DNA from: Typha latifolia
Taxonomy: Eukaryota; Streptophyta; Magnoliopsida; Poales; Typhaceae
DNA length: 64,000 bases
Direction of reading: 5' to 3'
Assembly: GCA_019914945.1 (NCBI GenBank)
Contig: CM034110.1
Span: 6,837,808 to 6,901,807, forward strand
Position 1 is the first letter of the stretch; each line of letters begins with the position of its first letter. Shown here in pieces: positions 43,401 through 53,295 of the stretch. Made by a program: the position numbers and the translations under genes. The notes beneath the pieces were generated by a model, which saw only the letters and a list, made by a program, of their open reading frames with translations, did no database searches and was not told where the DNA came from.

Positions 43401-44331
43401 AAGGTCCAGGCTTTTTAAAAGTTGTGACTCCCCTATCTTTATTCCTACTTTTATTCCTCCTTGTGTACATAATGCTACCACCAACCAGTATGTAAGAGAA
43501 GATAATATGCACGAAGATGTTATTTTGGACCGTCCTCGAAATACAACTGAAGAACATATTGACAATTTCAACCAATCTCAGTCAAATGCAGAACATCTGT
43601 ACAGTCGCATGTATCAGCCTCTTAGAGAAAATAGAGAGCAACTGAATAGTGCAGCCAAGCCTTACAACCCGGAAGGAAAACAACGTAGTGAGGTCAGTCA
43701 ATTGCCAAAACTAAGTGTACAGAAAAGAACTCATTCAGCTTATCAGCCATTGAAAGTCAATCAGAAGCAACAAAATGATATAGCTGTTCAGCAGCCAAAA
43801 ATTGATGGAAATCATCCAACTAATGCTCTTAGTCAAGTACAAAAGGAAGATGGAATTAAAGTTAAAGCTACTACCTGTCGTCCTCTCACCTCAAATGGTA
43901 AACCTTTTCAACCTTCTAATGTTTACAAGAAACAGTCATATGACATGATTGATCACCCTAGAAAAGGGGATGGAAAGAAAGCAAATGGTACTGGTCTCCA
44001 GTATACGAAAGCAGATAATACTGTCAGTATACATCTGAAGAGAGACAGAGAACAACGTAATGGTGTTACTGTGTCTAGTGTTTCTGAGATCACACTTCAG
44101 GCTGCTCTGAAGGGTAATCAGGTTGTGAAGCCTGATGCTACCAACTTACTTGATAAAATGGGCAGGCCTGATAAAGTAGAAAATCTTGCTGGGAGAATTG
44201 GCTCTCTCTTGATCAATTCTACGATAAATAAAGAGACCGATTGCTCAAGTGGCCCTGTTGATGTCGTAACAGTCGGTTCGATGCACATTAGGGTTAAAAA
44301 GCCTGGTGAATCACTTCTGAGGGACTTTTGA
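40417..44331 (+). CDS. YTH-domain m6A reader, ECT family
   Basis: Binds N6-methyladenosine in mRNA; plant ECT proteins control mRNA fate in the cytoplasm. Exons: 40417-40504, 40611-40684, 40751-41233, 41584-42141, 42242-42454, 43285-44331, phases consistent, about 820 residues. The N-terminus is low-complexity and Tyr/Pro/Ser-rich ([20 protein letters not shown]), as expected for ECT proteins. The YTH domain starts at [20 protein letters not shown] and includes [32 protein letters not shown] and SILDDF. The three aromatic-cage Trp codons are intact: 42034-42036 in NIWSST, and 42317-42319 and 42332-42334 in FWQQDKW. The acceptor at 41583 is required: using the earlier CAG at 41546 would put a stop in frame. 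After the domain comes a tail of about 300 residues, long for the family. Start codon uncertain. Confidence 0.92.
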
Positions 44332-45300
44332 CTTTAGGAACACAGGCTGAGAGGTTTCTCTCTTACACAGCTGATTGTCTGAGTACTTTCAGTATGCGTG
44401 GTTTGTTATCAGTTCTTGGTCAGTAAAGCAAGTTACCCAACCCATCCATTCTGGCCAATAATTCATTTGTGCCTGTATCTCTAGGAGAAATGACGAATAG
44501 CTTTATCGTTTTGATACTTATGTGTTTAATCAAGAAGGGAAAAAAATATGGTTTTCTTTTGTGGGGTTTCGTAGAGTTTTTAGGGATTTGTCTTATTTTA
44601 TTTTAGAGCAAAAGTGCATTGTACCGCCTTGCAAAGTTCAAAGTTGTATCTTCTAATCCTTGATATAAAAAATTAGTAGATTCAAGTGTTAGAAGTTTGA
44701 ATCTTTGGTGTATACCATTCTTATTTAGTTTGAGATGATCAGGTGCTCTTTTGTGTTAGTTGCAATCTTGCTCTCAGCTATCTTGGCCATTCATATTAGT
44801 TATAAGAGGCAGTGGTAGGATTTCTTGGCATCATTTGGTTCTTATATAAGCCACAAGTGCAAATGAAGAATTTATACACATTTTGGTAAGAAAGGGGGTG
44901 ATAATTTTTTTCACGCCTCTCACTACACTTAAGCAAATTTTTGAAAAGAAAGTGATTGGTGTGCTATTTATAAATAAAGAAGAGTTAATTCCATATAAAA
45001 GAGAGTTACACTCCAATCAAATACTCCAGTGTAAATTTCATGTTAAGAATGATGTGTGAGCTTATTGTGTAGTTTGACATACAATTATGCTTGCTAAAAG
45101 TGAATGGGGCCGTAATGTTAACTCTTAATTACCCATATACAACAACTAGAGGAAATTGGTACTATAAAGAGGACCAGCTTTAGATTCTACATACCTCTAT
45201 TTAGTGTTTCTTATGCCAATATAATATCGATTAAAATGCCTCTCTCATGAATCTCCATTAATAATGGGTTATACTGCTTTGCAAAGGATTAGTTCCTGAT
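44332..45300. other. YTH 3' UTR and intergenic sequence
   Basis: Plus-strand 3' UTR of the YTH gene followed by AT-rich spacer. No further gene recognised. Confidence 0.55.
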
Positions 45301-45307
45301 TAAAATT

Positions 45308-45420
45308 CAAAAGATAAATAATTTGGCAGCCAATGGCAGGCTGCCAAATATATAGAAAAATTCCTGCACTCAGCTTTACAGACGAACAGCTCCAAGTGAA
45401 TCCAGTATCTTAAGCCTTTT
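45308..45420 (+). repeat. duplicated distal promoter block, GDSL cluster, copy 1
   Basis: CAAAAGATAAATAATTTG, then CAGCCAATGGC-GGCTGCC and AGCTTTACAG...GCTCCAAGTGAATC recur at 50700-50795, ahead of the third GDSL first exon. The block lies about 670 bp before the first exon at 45976 and contains a CCAAT word. Confidence 0.8.
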
Positions 45421-45975
45421 GCAATTTATTTATATTTAATTTTCTAATTTATAATAATAGACTTCAGTGTATATCGCAAATGTAAATTGTATATATTTTA
45501 TTATAATAAAATATGTATTAATTATAAAAATTATATGCACTCAGATTTCTATACCAAATTAAGTAATTAAATGCAATTTTATGAAAGCTCATCACTCTAT
45601 GGATTAATGAGTTACTCTACTTTCCTAATTTTCATTCATTTCACAGCTTTTTTTTTTATATATTTAATGTTATTATTAATTACTATAATTAATCATTCTT
45701 ATTAAATACTTTTAATAGAGAGAGAGAGATGAATTCTTACGTATCTCCAAACAAATAAGGTTGAATTATTTTCAAACTCTGCCGAACAGTAGAATTCATT
45801 TTAAAATAAGATCAACTAAAATCTATCTGAATTTGGTTCCTAAATTAACTTTTAAAGTTCTGAGCAACGTCCATCAATCTATCGCCCGTCCATTTTCGCA
45901 TCTCTTTCCTACCATCCCATATCCATCAAAACACCCATATCAGTCCAAGCTAAGAGGAGGAAGAAGAACTAAGAG

Positions 45976-46219
45976 ATGGATAGAGGTGGAGGAGTTGGGC
46001 TTGGGTTTCTTCTTCTAGGTATAATGGTGGTAATGGTGGAGTACTCTTTAGCATGTGGGAGATGTAATCCAATATTATTCAACTTTGGCGACTCCAATTC
46101 CGACACCGGCGGCTACTCCGCCGGTTTTGGCGTAAATATTCCGTTGCCCGACGGCCGCGTCTTCTTCCGCCACTCCACCGGGAGGGTCGGCGACGCCCGC
46201 CTTATCGTCGATTTCCTCT
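45976..46219 (+). pseudogene. orphan GDSL first exon (copy A): alternative first exon or relic
   Basis: Encodes a signal-peptide-like start (MDRGGGVGLGFLLLGIMVVM) and GDSL block I (FNFGDSNSDTGG), and ends CTC T before a GTTAGT donor, exactly like the first exons at 47303 and 51334. No exons 2-5 follow before the next first exon, 1.1 kb downstream. It ends in the right phase to splice to the exon at 48614, which would make it an alternative first exon. Against function: the end reads STGRVGDARLIVDFL where the two other copies read STGRPCDGRLIIDFL, and the TATA box of its siblings is mutated (CATATCCAT at 45919-45927). Confidence 0.7.
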
Positions 46220-47100
46220 GTTAGTTCTTTTTCACACATTTTCTTTAGTTTTTTTTTTTTTGTGGTTAATTACAAGTTACCCTTTCTTCCTCTCTTACTT
46301 AAATACTTTAATACCCTTTTAAAATTTATAATCTTAATCTAATAGCTATAATAGTAAGTTTTTATATTCGGTACTAATTTTAAAATCATATTATGTAAAA
46401 AAAGTCATAAATCAAGAAGATTTGATTACCTGTACTTGAATCACACGTTTCTCGATTGAAATTTTTTTCTTTAAATATGATTATGATAGATATCATTACG
46501 CCTTAATTATATGAGATCTCATTACATATTAAATAATTTAAATTTAATTCTTTGGAGATAAACTTTAATATAAATATAATTATTTATTTATTATTTAATT
46601 TAATTTAAATCAATAACTAATGAGATATATATATATATATATATTATAAAAAATAATCAAAATTAATTAAATTTTCATCGAGTTAATTATAAAAAGACAT
46701 AAACTTATTCTGATATATATGTGTTGATCGCGGTTACAGATATATATGTCTTTTACTTAATAAATTATTAAGATAATATAATATAATTATTAAAAATAAT
46801 AATATGCAAGGTAATATATTTAAAAAATAATAAAAATCTATTGAATCAATAATATTTTTAAATTTTTTTGCATTCGTATTATACTCTTAGTAATTTTATC
46901 CGTTAAGTTTTATCAATTATTTTACGGTACAAAAGAAGCGCTCAACTTATATATATATATATATATATACACACAACTACTTAATGTTAAAACTTAGATG
47001 GATTGCCAGATTGGTAACTTTTAATGAAATAAAGTTATCACGTCGAACTACTACGTGCACTATAAGTGACCTACTATTAAATTCAAAACTAAATATTTAG
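46220..47100. other. AT-rich spacer between GDSL first exons
   Basis: Very AT-rich, with (AT)n runs at about 46625-46645 and 46945-46970. From about 46970 it becomes homologous to the upstream region of copy C (about 51055). No coding content. Confidence 0.6.
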
Positions 47101-47239
47101 GTACGTTCTTTTGTGATGGCACCTAAATTTGTCAATCAAAAGCTCTCCATTTCACTCTCTTAGCAAAACGCAACGGCAAGCACTAGAAAGAACAAGTGAG
47201 AAACGTCCATTAATCAATCCCCTTGCCCTTCTTTTCCCA

Positions 47240-47248
47240 TATAAAAAT
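47240..47248 (+). promoter_or_regulatory. TATA box of GDSL copy B
   Basis: TATAAAAAT 63 bp before the ATG at 47303. Copy C has TATAAG with the same 63-bp spacing, and surrounding sequence is conserved (AAACGTCCATTAATCAATCC upstream, AAACACCACATCAAGCC downstream). Confidence 0.65.
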
Positions 47249-47302
47249 CAAACACCACATCAAGCCAAACTAAGAAGAAGAAGAAGAAGAAGAAACTAAG
47301 AG

Positions 47303-49784
47303 ATGGATAGAGGTAATGGAGGAGTTGGAGTTGGGCTTTGGTTTCTTCTTCTGGGTATAATGGTGGTAATGGTGGAGTACTCTTTAGCATGTGGGAGATG
47401 TAGTCCAATATTATTCAATTTTGGCGACTCCAATTCCGACACCGGCGGCTACTCCGCCGGTTTTGGCGTAAATATTCCGTTGCCGGACGGCCGCGTCTTC
47501 TTTCACCGGTCCACCGGGCGGCCCTGCGACGGCCGCCTCATCATCGATTTCCTCTGTTTGTACTTCTCTTTTAACACTTCGTTTGTTTTTTTCTTCTCAT
47601 CTCGAGATATTTGCATATAAGACTTGGGAAAGGGTGAATTATTGATGAGAAAGGGAGTAAAGAAAATCTTGGAATTTCTTGTTAAATCAATTTTAGTAAG
47701 TAATTATAATTTATCAGTATTTAATAAAAAATTAGAAGTATTTAATAAAAATAAATAATTATTATAATTAACGATTATTTGTATACATGATCATTGGGCG
47801 GGCCAAGCCGGGTTCGGGCCGGGCTAGAATAGTCTAGCTCATTATCACTAGTCAACCCGTGAGAGATCGGGCCAGGCCAGCCCGACCCACCAATCACTAG
47901 GCCCAACCCACCTTTTAGCTAATTTTTAGTTTACTTTTTTAAAAATATTTTTGTTCCTCCATTTAAAAAAATATATATATTAAAAAAAATTAAACGTGTG
48001 CTTAAAAAATATGTAAAACGGTACAGTACTAAAATTTCCGTTGATTTTTACTGTAGCAGAACAGCGAACTACTATAGCAGAATGGACGGGCCTAATTGCG
48101 GGCTAAATAGGTGGGCTAAACGAGCGGGCTTTCAGCCTGGGCCGGGCGGGCAAAGGGCTAGCTCATGCGTCCCATGGGTAGTTCGAGCTCGAGCTCGGGC
48201 TCGAGCCGGACCCAAACTGGATCCAAGCCGATCTTAGCCCAGTCCAAACCGAGTCAGATCAGGTCGAGTCGGGCACGGGCAGGACCTTTGATCAGGTCTA
48301 ATTATACGGCACGAAAAATAGGAAATGCTATTCCCTGTCAATTTTAGGCAAACAACAAATTCACTTCTGGATCAATTTTTTTCATCTAAACACCATAAAG
48401 TAATAGACTTTTTAAAAGTTATTATTTTCTTTCTCATACTTTTTATCAACCAAACACAAAAGGTAGGATGAGATTTAAGAAAATGAGCTTGGTTTTAGCT
48501 CGACTCAAGTTCGCGCAATTTAAATCATCTAAATATTCCTTCTTCTTTTTTCTTGTTATCAATTGAGTGTTCTTGAAGTGTCTGGCCTTGCTTATATTGT
48601 CATCATTCATCAGGTGAGAGTTTGAATACCAGTTATTTGAGCCCATATCTGGAGTCACTGCATTCAGATTTCAGCAACGGGGCAAATTTCGCCATTTCCG
48701 GTTCGACGACGCTACCAAGAGATCGTCCCTTTGCATTGTACATGCAATTGCAGCAGTTCCTTCATTTCAAATCTCGATCTCTAGATCTCATCAAGCAAGG
48801 TGAGCAGCATAGCTCCTACTTAATGTTTTGCAATCTTGACATGTAGAGCTCCTCATGCCAACAATTCTAATTGATCAATGCTAGTGTGTTACAGGTTCCA
48901 AAGGACTGCTCAATGAGGAAGACTTCAAGAATTCACTCTACACCATTGACATGGGGCAGAATGATCTAGCTGGTCTCTTTTCTTCAAACTTGACTTATGA
49001 TCAAATAGTTGTAATAATGCCCCAATTCATTGCTGAAATAAGGAATGCTGTTCAGGTACATCTACCATTTTTCAGCAATTTTTTTTTTGTTTAATATAGC
49101 TCACATAATTTATCACCTCATTCATTAATTCATTAATCTATCACCTCTTCTTCTTCTTTTTTTCCTTCTCTATGAATTCAAATGTAGACTTTGTATGACA
49201 ATGGTGGAAGAAACTTTTGGATACACAACACTGGCCCTTTGGGTTGCTTGCCTCAAAAACTCGCCTTGCCAAGGCTAAATGATAGCGATCTCGATGCAAA
49301 TGGATGTCTCAGAACCTACAACAATGCTGCCAAGAAATTTAATGCTAAATTGAGCAGTCTCTGCAATGAACTGAGTTCAGAACTGAAGAATGCCACAATT
49401 GTTTACACCGATATCTTCGCGATTAAGTATGGCATTATAGCTAACTACAACAAATATGGCAAGTATAAGTTGATATATATACATGTATATATAATTACAG
49501 AGAAATCTGAACTTTGTTTTCTGATATGCTTCTCTGAAACATTTGATCCAGGCTTTGTGAAGCCATTAATGGCGTGCTGCGGCCACGGTGGACCTCCTTA
49601 CAACTTCAATCCGAACATAACTTGCTTAGCTCCAGGCTACCAAGTGTGCAGTGATGGATCCAAGTACGTAAGCTGGGATGGTGTTCATTACACGGAGGCT
49701 GCCAATTCCTTAGTGGCTTCCAAGATACTTACTGCTGAGTACTCCAAGCCCAAGATTAAATTTGATTTCTTCTGCAAAGCCTGA
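47303..49784 (+). CDS. GDSL esterase/lipase (copy B)
   Basis: Secreted SGNH-fold hydrolase of the plant GDSL family, acting on ester substrates; the natural substrate is unknown. Exons: 47303-47555, 48614-48799, 48895-49055, 49188-49458, 49552-49784 (TGA), phases consistent, 367 residues, the usual length. The N-terminus is a signal peptide (hydrophobic run about residues 12-29). Catalytic blocks: Ser43 in FGDSNSDTGG, Gly in NFAISGST, Asn169 in DMGQNDLA, and Asp333/His336 in WDGVHY. All four SGNH residues are present. Intron 4 uses a GC donor (TATG|GCAAGT at 49459), where copy C has GT. Intron 1 carries a GC-rich repeat at 47780-48310. Tandem paralogue of copy C. Confidence 0.93.
47780..48310. 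repeat. GC-rich GGGCCGGGC dispersed repeat in GDSL intron 1
   Basis: Two GC-rich islands (47790-47900 and 48080-48295) with GGGCCGGGC, GCCCGACCC and CGAGCTCGAGCTCGGGCTCG words, separated by an AT-rich block. The islands carry partly complementary words (GGGCCGGGC against GCCCGACCC), so a foldback is possible. This kind of sequence is common as plant dispersed repeats; the superfamily is not identified. Absent from intron 1 of copy C. Confidence 0.6.
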
Positions 49785-50699
49785 CTCGTTTTCAGTCATA
49801 AATAATTGAGACTATAAGATTGGTTGTTTTTTTTTTTCCTTCTTTGTTGAGAGAATTGCACTTGGGTAGATAATTCATTCAGATCCAAATATTAGGGGCT
49901 GGTTAGCAAAGATTAGAAAGGGAAGTGAGATCTATTAATGTTTTACAATTTAAGTCCTAGCACTTGGGTAAATACTAGCTTAACAGAAAAAAAAATATAG
50001 GTATTTTTTTTAATCATTCAAGAGTCCGAAGGTTAGATATGAACTGAACGAAGAGCCAACTCTTTTTGGATACAAAGACACTAAAGCATCATTAAACTTT
50101 TAGCCAATATACTAAGCTGTCTAGTTTAGACTTCAAACTGTGTGCATTGTCGAAATAAACGCTGTTAAGACATTACTTCAAACTATCGTGTTATCGAGCT
50201 ACTCTTTCAAGCCAACTGCACCGCCAAGCTATCAACCGAGCTATGTCATTGAGCAAATTGTGCCACTAAATAATTTTCTCGATAATAATTATTTAGTTCC
50301 TTGATCATGGAGAATGTACCTACCAACTCTACTAGACATAGGTATTGAAAGAGACAGAAGGACCAAAAGTCTAACAAAGTATATTAATTTTTCACATGTA
50401 TTTCATGATGTCTACGTTACTATTGCATCAAATTATATGGATATTTAACATTCGATCTAGTTACTTCTAAAATTAAAATATCTAAATATTTTGAGGTATT
50501 AAAAGTAAAATAGAGATATCAAATGATAAATATCTATATGGTAGAGTGAATGATAATAAAAACAAACGTAGGGTGTGTTGATAATTATTTTTTAAAATAT
50601 TTTACATCATTATTTTTATAAATTTTCAAATTATATCCATGTATGAATACTATTAGTTAATATTCATTACTATTTTGCAAAGAATAACCGTTATCCAGT
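49785..50699. other. GDSL copy B 3' UTR and spacer
   Basis: 3' UTR followed by AT-rich intergenic sequence. No gene recognised. Confidence 0.55.
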
Positions 50700-50795
50700 C
50701 AAAAGATAAATAATTTGACAGCCAATGGCGGGCTGCCGAGTACCGAATGCAGGAAATACCTGCAGTTAGCTTTACAGCTCCAAGTGAATCAATTT
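50700..50795 (+). repeat. duplicated distal promoter block, GDSL cluster, copy 2
   Basis: Matches 45308-45420 (AAAAGATAAATAATTTG, AGCCAATGGCGGGCTGCC, AGCTTTACAG, CTCCAAGTGAATC). It lies about 630 bp before the copy C start codon. Confidence 0.8.
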
Positions 50796-51270
50796 TCTCG
50801 TCCACACTTGCAGCATTTCAGTTTCCATTTAGTTTTCTTTCCAAACTAGGGTTTATAGTTTGAAGTTTATTTCAGTTAGTTTCAATTTTTGACTCCTAGA
50901 AAAAATAAACTATTGTCGGCGAAAATAGAATAGTTTCAGTCTATTATTATGGTCCAAATAAATATCAAAATTAGAATTAAGTTTCACATTTAGTTTTTTT
51001 TTTTAACAGTTACTGTTTCCTCCCCAGTTGAAACTTCAAACTATTTGCACACCAAAATATATACCCAAGTAATTAAGGTTAAAACCTATTTAGACGAATT
51101 GATAACTTCTAATGAAATGGAGTTTGAGGTACGTTCTTTTGTGTTCGTACCTACTTTAATCAATCAAAAGCTCTCCGTTTCCCTCTCTTCGCAAGAAGCA
51201 ACGGCAAGCAGTAGAAAGAATACGAGTGAGAAACGTCCATTAATCAATCCCCCTGCCCTTCTTTTTCCCA

Positions 51271-51279
51271 TATAAGAAT
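51271..51279 (+). promoter_or_regulatory. TATA box of GDSL copy C
   Basis: TATAAGAAT, 63 bp before the ATG at 51334, in sequence matching the copy B promoter. A GAA-repeat leader precedes both start codons. Confidence 0.6.
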
Positions 51280-51333
51280 CAAACACCACATCAAGCCAAA
51301 CTAAGAAGAAGAAGAAGAAGAAGAAACTAAGAG

Positions 51334-53295
51334 ATGGATAGAGGTAATGGAGGAGTTGGAGTTGGGCTTTGGTTTCTTCTTATGGTGGTAATGGTGGAGT
51401 ACTCTTTAGCGTGCGGGAGATGTAGTAGTCCAATACTATTCAATTTTGGCGACTCCAATTCCGACACCGGCGGCTACACCGCCGGTTTTGGCGTAAATTT
51501 TCCGTTGCCCGACGGCCGCGTCTTCTTCCACCGGTCCACCGGGCGGCCCTGCGACGGCCGCCTCATCATCGATTTCCTCTGTTACGTACTTCTCTTTTAA
51601 AACTTCTTAGACATATTTGCATATATGCGGGGTGACTTTTTGGCCAAAGGAAGGGGTCTTTTGCAATAAGTCATAGATGTTAGTGGTGATGTGCAAAAAG
51701 GCCCAACTTCTTCTCTCTTTTTTTTTCTTTTGTTTTGGCTGAGACTTGGGAAGGGAAACGCCAGTGAGTTTTCATCCAAACATTATACAACGATAGATTT
51801 TTAACAAGTTATCATTTTCTTTTTCTATGTTTTAGCTCGATTCTTATTCACGCATCGAGTCTGAGTAGAGTTAAACCCGAGTCAGAGCTCAAGTTTTTTT
51901 CATGTCTAGTGAATAAACAAGCCTAATGCAGTAGTTGGTGAATGTTATCAAATGCGTATTCTTAAAGTGTGTGTGGCCTTGCTTATATTGCCATCGTTCA
52001 TCAGGTGAGAGTTTGAATACCAGTTATTTGAGCCCATATCTGGAGTCACTGCAGTCAGATTTCCGCAACGGAGCGAATTTCGCCATTTCCGGTTCGACGT
52101 CGCTACCGAGAGATCGTCCCTTTGCATTGTACATGCAGTTGCAGCAGTTCCTTCATTTCAAATCTCGATCTCTAGATCTTATCAAGCAAGGTGAGCAGCA
52201 TAGCTCCTACTTAATTTTTTGCAGTCTTGACATGTAGAGCTCCTCATGCAAGCAATTCGAATTGATCAATGCTAGTGTGTTTACAGGCTCAAAAGGACTG
52301 CTCAGTGAGGAAGATTTCAAGAATGCACTCTACACCATTGACATGGGGCAGACTGATCTAGCTGCTGCATTCTTTTTCCACTTTACGTTTGATCAAGTGC
52401 TTGTAAGAATACCCTTCGTCATTGCTGAGATAAGGAATGTTGTTCAGGTATGTCTACCATTTTTCAGCAATTTTTGCAAATAATAATCGCTTCTTCATTG
52501 CAGTGTGGTCATCAAGTATCTTACTCTTTGTTTTTATTCGTTCTCTTAGTGTTATAATCTGACTTTATCTATCATGATGGATTTGCGATCCTTTTTGAGA
52601 AATTTATTTGTGTTAGCTTCCATGTAACTTTTTTTCTGTTCTATTAATTCAAATGTAGACTTTGTATGACAATGGTGGAAGAAACTTTTGGATACACAAC
52701 ACTGGCCCTTTGGGTTGCTTACCTCAAAATCTCGCGTTGCCAAGGTTAAATGATAGCGATCTCGATGCAAATGGATGTCTCATAACCTACAATAATGCTG
52801 CCAAGAAATTCAACGCTGAATTGAGCAATCTCTGCAATGAGTTGAATTCAGAACTGAAGAATGCAACAGTTGTTTACACTGATATTTACGCGATTAAGTA
52901 CGATCTTATAGCAAACCACAACAAATACGGTAAGTATAAGCTTTTTTGTCGAATAATCTTATGCTTTAAGATCACATATATATACAGATAAATCAAGATA
53001 TGTTAATCTTTTGTTTTCTGAAATGCTTCTCTGAATGTGACACTCTGAAACTTTCGATCTAGGCTTTGTAAATCCATTGATGGCGTGTTGCGGCTCCGGT
53101 GGACCTCCTTACAACTACAATCCAAACATAACTTGTCTATCTCCAGGCTACCAAGTCTGCAATGATGGATCCAAATACATAAGCTGGGATGGTGTTCATT
53201 ACTCAGAGGCTGCTAATTCCGTAGTGGCTTCCCAGATACTTACTTCTAACTACTCCAAGCCAAAGATTAAATTCGATTCTTTCTTCAAAGCCTGA
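51334..53295 (+). CDS. GDSL esterase/lipase-like protein (copy C), block III Asn replaced
   Basis: Tandem paralogue of copy B. Exons: 51334-51580, 52005-52190, 52287-52447, 52659-52929, 53063-53295 (TGA), phases consistent, 365 residues. Signal peptide, block I Ser (FGDSNSDTGG), block II Gly (NFAISGST) and the Asp/His pair (WDGVHY) are retained. Block III reads DMGQTDLA instead of DMGQNDLA: codon 167 (52352-52354) is ACT, where copy B has AAT. In SGNH hydrolases this Asn helps form the oxyanion hole, so catalysis may be weakened or changed. The segment after it is also divergent (AAAFFFHFTFDQVLVRIPF against AGLFSSNLTYDQIVVIMPQF). Exons 2, 4 and 5 remain very close to copy B, so the gene is still open and probably expressed. 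Confidence 0.93.

Noticed and set aside
47998..48347. Frames in GDSL copy B intron 1 rich in Arg, Ala, Ser and Gly
   Set aside because: Product of the GGGCCGGGC/CGAGCTCG repeat, not conserved in copy C.
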